Shown here one piece after another: positions 7,877 to 15,789 of a DNA stretch of 64,000 nucleotides; positions within the stretch are counted from its first letter, which is position 1, and every line of letters begins with the position of its first letter. The notes beneath the pieces are model-generated. The model was given only the letters and a program-made list of their open reading frames with translations. It was not told the origin of the DNA and ran no database searches. Origin of the DNA: Flavobacteriales bacterium (lineage in GTDB: Bacteria; Bacteroidota; Bacteroidia; Flavobacteriales_F; PHOS-HE28); assembly GCA_020635695.1 (NCBI GenBank), contig JACJZH010000004.1:1-64000 (forward strand). Reading direction: 5' to 3'. Position numbers and translations under genes: made by a program.

Positions 7877-8938
7877 ATGGACGCCGCCCGTCTTCAATTG
7901 CGCATCCGACGTACGCTCCGCATCACCCTGGCCTGGGTGGTGGTGGGGTTGGTGAGCGCGCTGTTCGAGGACAACGTGCTGGCGCGGCACGGTGTGCCCG
8001 GTGACCTGAAACGCTTGCTGGACCAGCACTTCTGGCGGTTCGCCCTGGCCGGCCTGGTGGGTGGCGGGGTGTACATCTTCCTGCTGCGCGACCGCCTGCG
8101 GCGGCTGAACTTCATCAAGGCCTTCGGGCTGATGGCCGTGCTGGTGGTGCTGGTGGTGACGGCGGTGAACGCCTTCCTGCCTGAACTCCTGACCGGGGAG
8201 GACGCAAGCGTGGCCTTCAACGACCGGGTGATGAGCCTTCATTTCGCCGGCCAGTGCGTGTTCTGGGTCCTGCTCGTGGGCGGCACCATGCTCATGGTCC
8301 GCATCAACGATCAACAGGGCGGCCGCGGCGGCATCGACCACCTGCTGGGGCGGTACGACAAGCCGCGCACCGAGCTTCGGGTGTTCATGTTCCTGGACAT
8401 GCGCTCCTCCACCTCCATCGCCGAACAGCTGGGGCATGTGAAGTACTTCGCCCTGCTGAACCGGGTGTATGCAGACATCACCGACCCGATCATCGACAGC
8501 GGCGGGGAGATCTACCAGTACGTGGGCGACGAGATCAGCGTGAGCTGGCCGTTGCGCCGGGGGATCCGCAAGCAGCGGGCCCTGCGCTGTTTCTTCCGCA
8601 TCCGCCGGAAGCTGAAGGAGCGCTCCCCGGACTACCAGGCCCGTTGGGGCATCGCACCCATCTTCAAGGCCGGTTTCCACTACGGACCGGTGACCATGGG
8701 CCAGGTGGGGCTGGTGAAGAAGGAGCTGATCTTCAGCGGTGACGTGGTGAACACCGCCGCACGGATCCAGAACAGCTGCAACGCCTACGGAGTGGACAAC
8801 CTGATCAGCAAGGAGCTGCTGGACCTGATGCGTCCGCCGGCCGAGCGCTTTGAGCGCCGGGAGATCGGTGAGATCGAGCTGAAGGGCAAGCGGCAGGCCG
8901 TGGGCCTGTGGACCGTGGAGCCCAGGAACGGTCAGTAG
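7877..8938 (+). CDS. Membrane-anchored class III adenylate/guanylate cyclase
   Basis: 353 residues. Four predicted membrane helices (about residues 16-32, 54-71, 82-100, 127-143) precede a cytoplasmic class III cyclase domain (about 160-345). Both metal-binding aspartates are present: D174 in FLDMRSST and D218 in YQYVGDEISVSWP. The Asn/Arg pair that stabilises the transition state is present in DVVNTAARIQ. It should therefore be active, making cAMP or cGMP; substrate choice cannot be read safely. A close paralogue with the same architecture lies at 10029-11069. It converges on the propeller-like protein with a 7-nt overlap of the stops (TCAGTAG). Confidence 0.85.
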   Translation: MDAARLQLRIRRTLRITLAWVVVGLVSALFEDNVLARHGVPGDLKRLLDQHFWRFALAGLVGGGVYIFLLRDRLRRLNFIKAFGLMAVLVVLVVTAVNAFLPELLTGEDASVAFNDRVMSLHFAGQCVFWVLLVGGTMLMVRINDQQGGRGGIDHLLGRYDKPRTELRVFMFLDMRSSTSIAEQLGHVKYFALLNRVYADITDPIIDSGGEIYQYVGDEISVSWPLRRGIRKQRALRCFFRIRRKLKERSPDYQARWGIAPIFKAGFHYGPVTMGQVGLVKKELIFSGDVVNTAARIQNSCNAYGVDNLISKELLDLMRPPAERFERREIGEIELKGKRQAVGLWTVEPRNGQ

Positions 8939-10032
8939 AACACGTCCGTCCGGCCGTCCTGCCAGATGAAGCGTTCGCCCCGATGGCCCGGGAACAGCAC
9001 CGCCTGCCCGTGGACCTCGAACCAGGGATAGGCCCCGTCCTTGGTGAGGCGCACCACCCGTCCCCCGGTGGACCGCCGGATCCCCCGATCGAGGTCCAGC
9101 CAGGTGATGGTGCCCCCGCGCACCTCCCAGTGTTCGGGAATGTGCTCCGACAGGGTGAGGGATGAGCCGCCCACTTCGGTGCGCCAGGCCCCGCGCTCCA
9201 CGAAGACCAAGGTGCTGTCCGAGACCCGGAACATGCTGGGCATGGTATCCGTCAACGTGACCACCTCACCATCCCGATACACCCGCAGCCGGCCGGCCAG
9301 GTCCGTGAAGCCCACCAGACCCAGCCCGGCCTGGAACTGCCTCGGGGGGGCACCGGAAAGCTCCTGGACGCCGCGGTGGTCCCAGACCTGGAACCGATCC
9401 TGTCCATCCACATAAGCGACCAGATCACCGCCAGCGGCCACGCGTGCGTTCGGGCAATCATCGCACAGGAGGTGCAGACCACCCCGGTGGAAGAGGACCA
9501 GGCGACCTGCCGATCGATCATGGAAGAGCAGGGTGTTCGACCCGTTCACCCACTGGGGACCTCCGGCCTCCCGGCCGACCTCGGCCACCACCTGCACGCC
9601 ACCGCGCCACCAGACCTTCAACTGCGCATCGGCCTTGTCGTGGAAGACCACGAGGCTGTCGCCCACGGTGAAGCGCCCGGCCTGTCCGGCGAGCACATGC
9701 ACACGTCCGCCGGCGTGGACCTTGAGGGAATCGCCGGACCTCCAGGCCACGAGCCGCCCGCTCCGGAGCACGGTGTCCACGGGTGGCCGTTGCAGCGACC
9801 TCACCTTGCGGAGCTCATCCTCCACGGCCATCAGGCCCTCCTGATGGTCCAGGAACACGACCGGTCCGGCGCCGGGGTAGATCGCCCTTGGGGCTTGTTC
9901 CGCGAGGACCTCGAACCTTCCCTGGTCCCAGGCCACGAAGCGCCCGTCCGGCATGCTGAAGGGAACGAGCTGTTGGGCCCGGCCGTGCGAGGCCAGCGCG
10001 ATCAGGAACAGCAGCTGAAGGGCACGGATCAT
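8932..10032 (-). CDS. Secreted beta-propeller-like protein
   Basis: 366 residues. A signal peptide (MIRALQLLFLIALASHGRAQ) is followed by about eight repeats of roughly 40 residues in which a strand such as LVAYVDGQDRFQVWDHRGVQ, LVGFTDLAGRLRVYRDGEVV or LLFHDRSAGRLVLFHRGG recurs. The pattern (hydrophobic strand, turn, strand ending in a G-x-V/L) suggests a beta-propeller. No enzyme motif is seen; one CDDC pair occurs near residue 195. Its start overlaps the stop of the upstream cyclase gene by 4 nt (ATGA at 10029-10032), so the two are translated from one mRNA. An extracytoplasmic sensor or ligand-binding partner for the cyclase is a reasonable inference. Confidence 0.65.
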   Translation of the reverse strand: MIRALQLLFLIALASHGRAQQLVPFSMPDGRFVAWDQGRFEVLAEQAPRAIYPGAGPVVFLDHQEGLMAVEDELRKVRSLQRPPVDTVLRSGRLVAWRSGDSLKVHAGGRVHVLAGQAGRFTVGDSLVVFHDKADAQLKVWWRGGVQVVAEVGREAGGPQWVNGSNTLLFHDRSAGRLVLFHRGGLHLLCDDCPNARVAAGGDLVAYVDGQDRFQVWDHRGVQELSGAPPRQFQAGLGLVGFTDLAGRLRVYRDGEVVTLTDTMPSMFRVSDSTLVFVERGAWRTEVGGSSLTLSEHIPEHWEVRGGTITWLDLDRGIRRSTGGRVVRLTKDGAYPWFEVHGQAVLFPGHRGERFIWQDGRTDVFY

Positions 10033-11069
10033 GGCTCGGGGGCGATGCGGTCCACGCTGCGGACGGAGAGCTCCCGTTTCCGGCCCCGCACCGGCATCAC
10101 CTGCTCCTCTCCAAAGCGGAACCGGGAGCCCGGGTCGGGAATGCGCTCAAGGAGCCCGCTGCTCACCAGCAACCGGGCCTTCATGCTCTTGCACAGGCCC
10201 AGCATGCGGGAGACCGTGTTCATGACGTCGCCACTGAAATCGATCGCCCGCTTGATGTGCCCGATCTGCGCGGAGATCAGCCGCCCGCCGTGCAGCGCAC
10301 CGCGGTACTCCGGCACCACACCGAACTCCTGCTCCAGCTCGGCCGCATGGTCCTGGATCCGGTCCTGGATATCGAAATAGAGGTCCAGGCAGTTCGCTTC
10401 GCGAAGTCCCGTGCGCATGGGCCAGGTGAAGATCACCTCATCGCCGATGTACTTGTGGATGTCCGCCTCGTTGCGGAGCAGGGCGTCCGTCATCAACGAA
10501 TAGGTCGTGTTCAGGAACCGGTAGTAGTGCAGGTCGCCCAAGCGTTCGGCCAGGGCCGTACTGCCCACGAGGTCCATCGTGAGCACGATCCGTTCCTCGG
10601 CGGTGGGGCGGTCATAGCGGCCGAGCAACAGGCCCAGGAACATGCGGCGCCCCATCAGTTCCTCGAGCTGCACCACCACGATCGCGATGGACGAGACCAC
10701 CGCGACACGGAGGGCCATCCGGTAGAAGGAGGCCTGCGCGAAGAGTCCGCCCACGTGCAACGGCTGATCGTCGAAGCCGGGCAGCAGCACGTCAGGCTCG
10801 GCGATCAGGGCCAGCGAGAGCAGCAGCACGGTGAACAGGTTCACCAACAGCACCTTGCCCAGGATCTGGAGCGGGATGGCCAGGGCACGGAAACGCCGGC
10901 CCAGAAAGAACTCCTCGAGCACACCGGTCCACAGTCCCAGCAACGACCAGGCACCGAAGTAGGTGCGGCCCCGATCACCACTGAACAAGGTGAGCATCCA
11001 CGCCACGGCCAGCGTGATGAGCCCGTACTTGAGAAGCTTGCGGAGCTTGTATCGGGTGATCGCCGTCAA
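10029..11069 (-). CDS. Membrane-anchored class III adenylate/guanylate cyclase (second paralogue)
   Basis: 346 residues from a TTG start. Four membrane helices (about 15-29, 37-53, 66-90, 118-135) and a C-terminal class III cyclase domain with both metal aspartates (D166 in LTMDLVGST, D210 in HKYIGDEVIFTWP) and the Asn/Arg pair in DVMNTVSRM. The architecture matches the cyclase at 7877-8938. No ATG fits the N-terminus; TTG 11069 is selected because it starts a typical basic lead (MTAITRYKLRKLLKYG) and lies 6 nt after a TATCTTCG box. Downstream it overlaps the propeller-like gene by ATGA. It is divergent from the methyltransferase gene, sharing a 48-bp promoter region. Confidence 0.82.
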   Translation of the reverse strand: MTAITRYKLRKLLKYGLITLAVAWMLTLFSGDRGRTYFGAWSLLGLWTGVLEEFFLGRRFRALAIPLQILGKVLLVNLFTVLLLSLALIAEPDVLLPGFDDQPLHVGGLFAQASFYRMALRVAVVSSIAIVVVQLEELMGRRMFLGLLLGRYDRPTAEERIVLTMDLVGSTALAERLGDLHYYRFLNTTYSLMTDALLRNEADIHKYIGDEVIFTWPMRTGLREANCLDLYFDIQDRIQDHAAELEQEFGVVPEYRGALHGGRLISAQIGHIKRAIDFSGDVMNTVSRMLGLCKSMKARLLVSSGLLERIPDPGSRFRFGEEQVMPVRGRKRELSVRSVDRIAPEP

Positions 11070-11075
11070 GGGGGC

Positions 11076-11113
11076 CGAAGATAGCGGGCAACGCCCCGGC
11101 GGGTGCACCTTTG
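11076..11113. promoter_or_regulatory. Divergent promoter pair (cyclase / methyltransferase)
   Basis: Minus-strand TATCTTCG at 11076-11083 lies 6 nt before the TTG at 11069. Plus-strand CACCTTTG at 11106-11113 lies 4 nt before the ATG at 11118. Both genes must therefore share -33 regions over each other, so they may be mutually exclusive or coordinated. Confidence 0.5.
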
Positions 11114-11117
11114 CACC

Positions 11118-11783
11118 ATGGTCTCCGCCCGTTGGCTGAGTTATCTGTGGCCTGTCCGGGTCGCCCAAGGGACGGGAGCACATGGCCCGCTCGAGCTCAC
11201 GTGGGAGAACGGGCGGCTGGTGGTCAATTCGGACCAGGCGAACCAGAGCCATGGCGCCCTGCACCGGGTGTGGCAACGGGTCCTGGCCGAAGCGGAGGGG
11301 GCCGTCCGGGAGGCGGGCTCCGTGCTGCTGTTGGGATTGGGCACCGGCAGTGTGGTCCACATCCTGCGGCAGGAGCTGGGCCTGGACACCCCCATCACCG
11401 CCCTGGAGGACGACCCGCTCATGATCCAGTGGGGAAGGGAACACTTCGGTCTGGACAAGGTCGAGGCGCTCCGGGTGGTTCAGGGTGATGCGCTGTCCGG
11501 TCTGGAGGGGCTGCATGCCACCTACGACCTGGTGGTCGTGGACGTGTTCGAGGACCTCGACATCCCACCCGGCTGGGAGAACGGGGAAGCGGTGAACGCC
11601 GTGATGCAGAGGACCTCTCCAGGGGGCCTGGTGCTCTGGAACACCATTTCCAGGAACCCGGAGCAGGCCGGACGCATCGCCGGACTTCGCGGCCAGCTGC
11701 GTACGTGGAGCGCGGAATGCCGCGAGATGCACATGGAACGCATCAACACCGTGTTCATGGTCAGGCGTCATTCCGGCCGCTGA
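11118..11783 (+). CDS. Spermidine-synthase-like methyltransferase-fold protein
   Basis: 221 residues. A Rossmann-type core: VLLLGLGTGSVVHILRQELG (motif I), ITALEDDPLMIQWGREHF (acidic loop that binds the nucleoside), VVQGDALSGLE, and YDLVVVDVFEDLDIP. This order and spacing match the spermidine synthase-like family; the protein lacks the N-terminal beta domain of true spermidine synthases and keeps no obvious polyamine-binding aspartate set, so it may be a methyltransferase of unknown substrate. ATG 11118 is used rather than 11103 because the CACCTTTG box ends 4 nt before it. Confidence 0.7.
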   Translation: MVSARWLSYLWPVRVAQGTGAHGPLELTWENGRLVVNSDQANQSHGALHRVWQRVLAEAEGAVREAGSVLLLGLGTGSVVHILRQELGLDTPITALEDDPLMIQWGREHFGLDKVEALRVVQGDALSGLEGLHATYDLVVVDVFEDLDIPPGWENGEAVNAVMQRTSPGGLVLWNTISRNPEQAGRIAGLRGQLRTWSAECREMHMERINTVFMVRRHSGR

Positions 11784-11820
11784 GGACGTCCTGGGCATGT
11801 AATTTGCACCGCTGGAAGAG

Positions 11821-14800
11821 ATGGTGATCGGAGCACGAAATGGAAGCGGCCTGGGCGTGCTGGCATTCCTCCTTCTGGGGGGGGGCGCCTGGGCACAGCC
11901 CCAGTGCTCCTTCAACATGGGCCCCGACCAGACGATCTGTGACGGGGCTTCCGCCACCATTTCAGCGCCAGGCGGTTATGCGAACTACCTCTGGAGCACG
12001 GGGGCGACCGGTTCGTCCATCTCCGTCCAGACCGCCGGCACGTATTCCTGCCAGATCACCTACGACACCGGGAACCTGGTGAACAACGGTGATTTCAGTG
12101 CCGGGAACACCGGGTTCAGCACGTTCTACAACTACAACCCCAACCTGCAACAGGAGGGCAACTACTACATCGGTTCCAACGCCGGGCAGTACCATCCGTT
12201 CTGGCAGGGCTTCGGCAACCAGTTCCTGATGGTGAACGCCGGCCTGTTCCAGTTCTTCTGGAACTTCTGGTGCCAGACGATCACCGTATGCCCCGGGCAG
12301 ACCTACACCCTCAGCTACCAGGCCGCCAACCTGTCCGATGTGGGTCCGGCCAACATCCAATGGGTGATCGATGGAGCGGCGCAACCGGCCATGCAGGTCA
12401 CCGGGTTCCTCGGTACCTGGAACACGTACACGACCACCTGGACCGCGGGAGTGGGACAGACCAGCGCGGACATCTGCCTGCGGATGATCAACACCTCCGG
12501 CGTGGGCCATGACCTCGGGATCGATGACATTTCCGTTTCCGCGCAGATCGTGATGACCGATGCGGTGGACGTGAGCGTGCTCCCCGTGCCCGTGGTGGAC
12601 CTGGGACCCGACATCAGCACCTGCGCAGGAACCCCGGTGGTGCTCGATGCCACCACGCCCGGGGCCCTGGGATACCTCTGGAGCACCGGGGCCACCAGCG
12701 CCACGATCAGCCCGGGGGTCTCCGCCACGTACTGGGTGGAGGTGGCCGGGCCCTCCGGTTGCCCCGGATCGGACACCGTGGTCGTGGACCTGCTTCCGGC
12801 TCCCATTGTCGATCTCGGGCCTGACCTCGACCTCTGTCCGGGCACCACCACCACCCTGGACGCCACCTCGGCGGGCGCCTCCTACCTGTGGAACACGGGG
12901 GCCACCAGCGGCACCCTGCAGGTGGGACCGGGGAACTATTCCGTGACCGTGACGAGCAACGGCTGCTCCAGCATGGACGCCATCACCATCGGATCGCTTC
13001 CGGCACCGACGGTGGACCTGGGGCCCGATACCACCTTGTGCCCGGGTGCCTCCCTCCTGCTCGACGCCACGACCCCCGGTGTCTCCTACCTCTGGCAGGA
13101 TGCCAGCATGGGCAGCACCCTCCTCGCTTCACAGGCCGGCACGTACCACGTTACCGTGACCAACGGGTCCAACTGCATCGACCAGGACACCGTGCTCGTT
13201 TCCTATGCCACGGTGACCCCGGTCGACCTGGGACCGGACACCACCATCTGCAGCGGCACCAGCCTGACCCTGGACGCCAGCGTGCCAGGGGCCACCGGCT
13301 ACCAATGGAACACCGGGGGGGCCGGCCCCACCATCCAGGTCAACACGGCCGGCAACTACTCGGTGACCGTGGACCAGTCCGGCTGCAGCAGCACCGATCA
13401 GGTCCAGGTCTCCGTGCTCCAGGCGCCCGCGGTCTTCCTGGGTACGGATACGACCCTGTGCCCGGGGGCGAGCGTGCTGCTGGACGCGACCACGCCGGGC
13501 GCCAGCTACCTCTGGCAGGACGGAAGCACTGCACCGACCCTGCTCGCGGACCAGCCCGGCACCTACTGGGTCGAGGTGGAAGTGGGCGGAGCCTGTCCGG
13601 GGCGGGACACCATCCAGGTGGCCTTCGTCTCGCAGGCCGCGCTGGACCTGGGACCTGACGTGGTGCTCTGCCAGGGTGAACAGGTACTGCTCGACGGCAC
13701 CCTGCCCGGTGCCACCAGCTACCTCTGGAGCACGGGTGCCAACACACCCACCCTGCAGGTGTCCACCGCAGGCACCTACTGGGTGGAGGCGGGATCCGGG
13801 AACTGCTCGGTGCGGGACACCGTCCTGGTGAACGTACTCCCGGCACCATCCCCATTGCTCGGACCGGACACCACCTTGTGCGTCGGCGAGGTGCTTCAAC
13901 TCGACGCGAACGCGCCCGGATCGACCCTGCTCTGGTCCACCGGGGCCACCAGTGCCACCATCCAGGTGCAGAACTCGGGAAGCTATTGGGTGCAGGCAAC
14001 GCTCGGCCCGTGCACCGCGGCGGACACGATCCTTGTCACCTTCCAGCCGCCACCCGTGGTGGACCTGGGCATGGACACCACGCTCTGCATGGGAAGCACG
14101 CTGACCCTGCAGCCGCCGGCCACAGGCACCACCACGTGGAGCACAGGGGCGATCGGAGGTGCGCTCGTCATCAGCACGGCAGGCACCTATTGGGCCCAGG
14201 TGGACCTGGGTAGTTGCTCGGCAAGCGATACGGTGGTGGTGTCCATGGCCCCGGTCCCTGTGGTGGACCTCGGGACCGACACCACGATCTGTCAGGGCAA
14301 CACGCTTCAACTGGACGTGGCCCAGGCCGGGGCCACCTACCTGTGGAGCGACGGCAGCGACCAGGCCACCCTGTCCGTGAACACCGCCGGGGACTATTGG
14401 GTGCAGGTGGACCTGGGGGCCTGTCAGGCTTCGGATACGATCGCTGTTGCGGTGGAGGCTCCGCCGGCGGTGGACCTGGGGACGGACACCACCCTGTGCG
14501 CCGGTCAGACCCTGCTGATGGACGCCTTCGTGAGCGGCGGCTCCTACCTCTGGCAGGATGGGTCGGGGCAATCGACCTTCACGGCCTCCCAGGCGGGCAC
14601 CTACTGGGTGCAGGTCACGGTCTCCGGCTGTCCGGCCAGCGATACCCTGGTGATCGATGCCGTGTTGCAGGTCACCGCGGAACTGGGTCCGGACACGACG
14701 CTTTGTTCGGGCCAGGACCTGGTGTTGGACGTGTTGCAAGCCGGTGCCGACTATCTGTGGAGCGATGGCACCGCACAACCCAGCCTGACCGTGAACTCGG

Positions 14801-15789
14801 CCGGGACGTATTGGGTGGAGGTTTCGCTGAACGGTTGCGACGCTTCGGATACGATCCTGGTCGACGTGGTGAACGCGACGGCGTTCGACCTGGGCCCTGA
14901 CCTGGACATCTGCCCCCAGGACAACGTGGTGATCGTCTCCGGTGCCGCGCCGGGAAGCATCACCTGGTCCGACGGCTCGCAGGACCCCGACCTGACCGTG
15001 TCCGGCCCTGGAACGTTCTGGGCCGTCGTGGAAGTGAACGGCTGCTTCCTGTCCGACACGGTGCAGGTAGTGGCCGTGGACCTGGCGATCCCCGATCTGG
15101 GTGATGACCTGACGGCCTGCCTGGGTGACACCGTGGTCCTTGCCGTGGATCCGGAGGGGGCCGATGTGCTCTGGTCTGACGGTTCCGCCCTGGACAGCCT
15201 GGTCGTTACCGGGGACGGCGTGTTCTCCGTGACCCTGACGGGGAACGGCTGTCAGACCACGGACGAGGTCGGCATCACCTTCGTGGACCCGGGCATGGCC
15301 TTGGACCTGGGGCCGGACCAGGGGCTGTGCACAGGTGATCAACTGGTGCTGGATGCCGGCCCCGGTTGGAGCGACCTGCTCTGGAACACGGGCAGCACGT
15401 CACGGACCCTGTTGGTGCTGCGGCCCGGCGTCTACTCGGTGGAAGCGGAAGGCCCCTGCGGCCTATCCCAGGATGAGATCGTGATCCAGGAGGAGGATTG
15501 CGCCCTCCTGGTCCATGTGCCCAACGCGTTCACGCCCAACAACGACGGGTACAATGACGTGTTCGTGCCGGTGCTGAACGGGATCCCGATGGAATACGAG
15601 TTCGTGATCTTCGATCGCTGGGGATCGCCCGTGTTCGAGTCGGAAGAGCCGGGCAAGGCCTGGGATGGCTCCATCGATGGGTCCTTGGTACAGGACGGCG
15701 TGTTCGCCTGGAAGCTCCACTACAAGGCCCTGACACCGCTGGGCCTGCAGGTGGAGGACCTCCTGGGTCACGTGGTCGTGCTGCGCTAG
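11821..15789 (+). CDS. Giant secreted repeat protein with T9SS type B sorting domain
   Basis: 1322 residues. A signal peptide is followed by a first repeat-like unit (NMGPDQTICDGAS), a jelly-roll-like insert (about residues 85-250, NNGDFSAGNTGFSTFYNYNP onward) and then fourteen tandem units of about 70 residues, each opening like VDLGPDTTLCPGASLLLDA, passing through a YLWSTG or YLWQDG strand and ending GTYWVEVEVGG..C...D. Each unit has two cysteines that could form a disulphide. These are Ig/PKD-like adhesin modules. The last 90 residues (NAFTPNNDGYNDVF, FVIFDRWGSPVFES, DGVFAWKLHY) are a CHU_C/type B domain that directs export by the type IX system and surface attachment. Likely an adhesin. 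The stop shares CTAG with the next gene. Confidence 0.9.
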   Translation: MVIGARNGSGLGVLAFLLLGGGAWAQPQCSFNMGPDQTICDGASATISAPGGYANYLWSTGATGSSISVQTAGTYSCQITYDTGNLVNNGDFSAGNTGFSTFYNYNPNLQQEGNYYIGSNAGQYHPFWQGFGNQFLMVNAGLFQFFWNFWCQTITVCPGQTYTLSYQAANLSDVGPANIQWVIDGAAQPAMQVTGFLGTWNTYTTTWTAGVGQTSADICLRMINTSGVGHDLGIDDISVSAQIVMTDAVDVSVLPVPVVDLGPDISTCAGTPVVLDATTPGALGYLWSTGATSATISPGVSATYWVEVAGPSGCPGSDTVVVDLLPAPIVDLGPDLDLCPGTTTTLDATSAGASYLWNTGATSGTLQVGPGNYSVTVTSNGCSSMDAITIGSLPAPTVDLGPDTTLCPGASLLLDATTPGVSYLWQDASMGSTLLASQAGTYHVTVTNGSNCIDQDTVLVSYATVTPVDLGPDTTICSGTSLTLDASVPGATGYQWNTGGAGPTIQVNTAGNYSVTVDQSGCSSTDQVQVSVLQAPAVFLGTDTTLCPGASVLLDATTPGASYLWQDGSTAPTLLADQPGTYWVEVEVGGACPGRDTIQVAFVSQAALDLGPDVVLCQGEQVLLDGTLPGATSYLWSTGANTPTLQVSTAGTYWVEAGSGNCSVRDTVLVNVLPAPSPLLGPDTTLCVGEVLQLDANAPGSTLLWSTGATSATIQVQNSGSYWVQATLGPCTAADTILVTFQPPPVVDLGMDTTLCMGSTLTLQPPATGTTTWSTGAIGGALVISTAGTYWAQVDLGSCSASDTVVVSMAPVPVVDLGTDTTICQGNTLQLDVAQAGATYLWSDGSDQATLSVNTAGDYWVQVDLGACQASDTIAVAVEAPPAVDLGTDTTLCAGQTLLMDAFVSGGSYLWQDGSGQSTFTASQAGTYWVQVTVSGCPASDTLVIDAVLQVTAELGPDTTLCSGQDLVLDVLQAGADYLWSDGTAQPSLTVNSAGTYWVEVSLNGCDASDTILVDVVNATAFDLGPDLDICPQDNVVIVSGAAPGSITWSDGSQDPDLTVSGPGTFWAVVEVNGCFLSDTVQVVAVDLAIPDLGDDLTACLGDTVVLAVDPEGADVLWSDGSALDSLVVTGDGVFSVTLTGNGCQTTDEVGITFVDPGMALDLGPDQGLCTGDQLVLDAGPGWSDLLWNTGSTSRTLLVLRPGVYSVEAEGPCGLSQDEIVIQEEDCALLVHVPNAFTPNNDGYNDVFVPVLNGIPMEYEFVIFDRWGSPVFESEEPGKAWDGSIDGSLVQDGVFAWKLHYKALTPLGLQVEDLLGHVVVLR

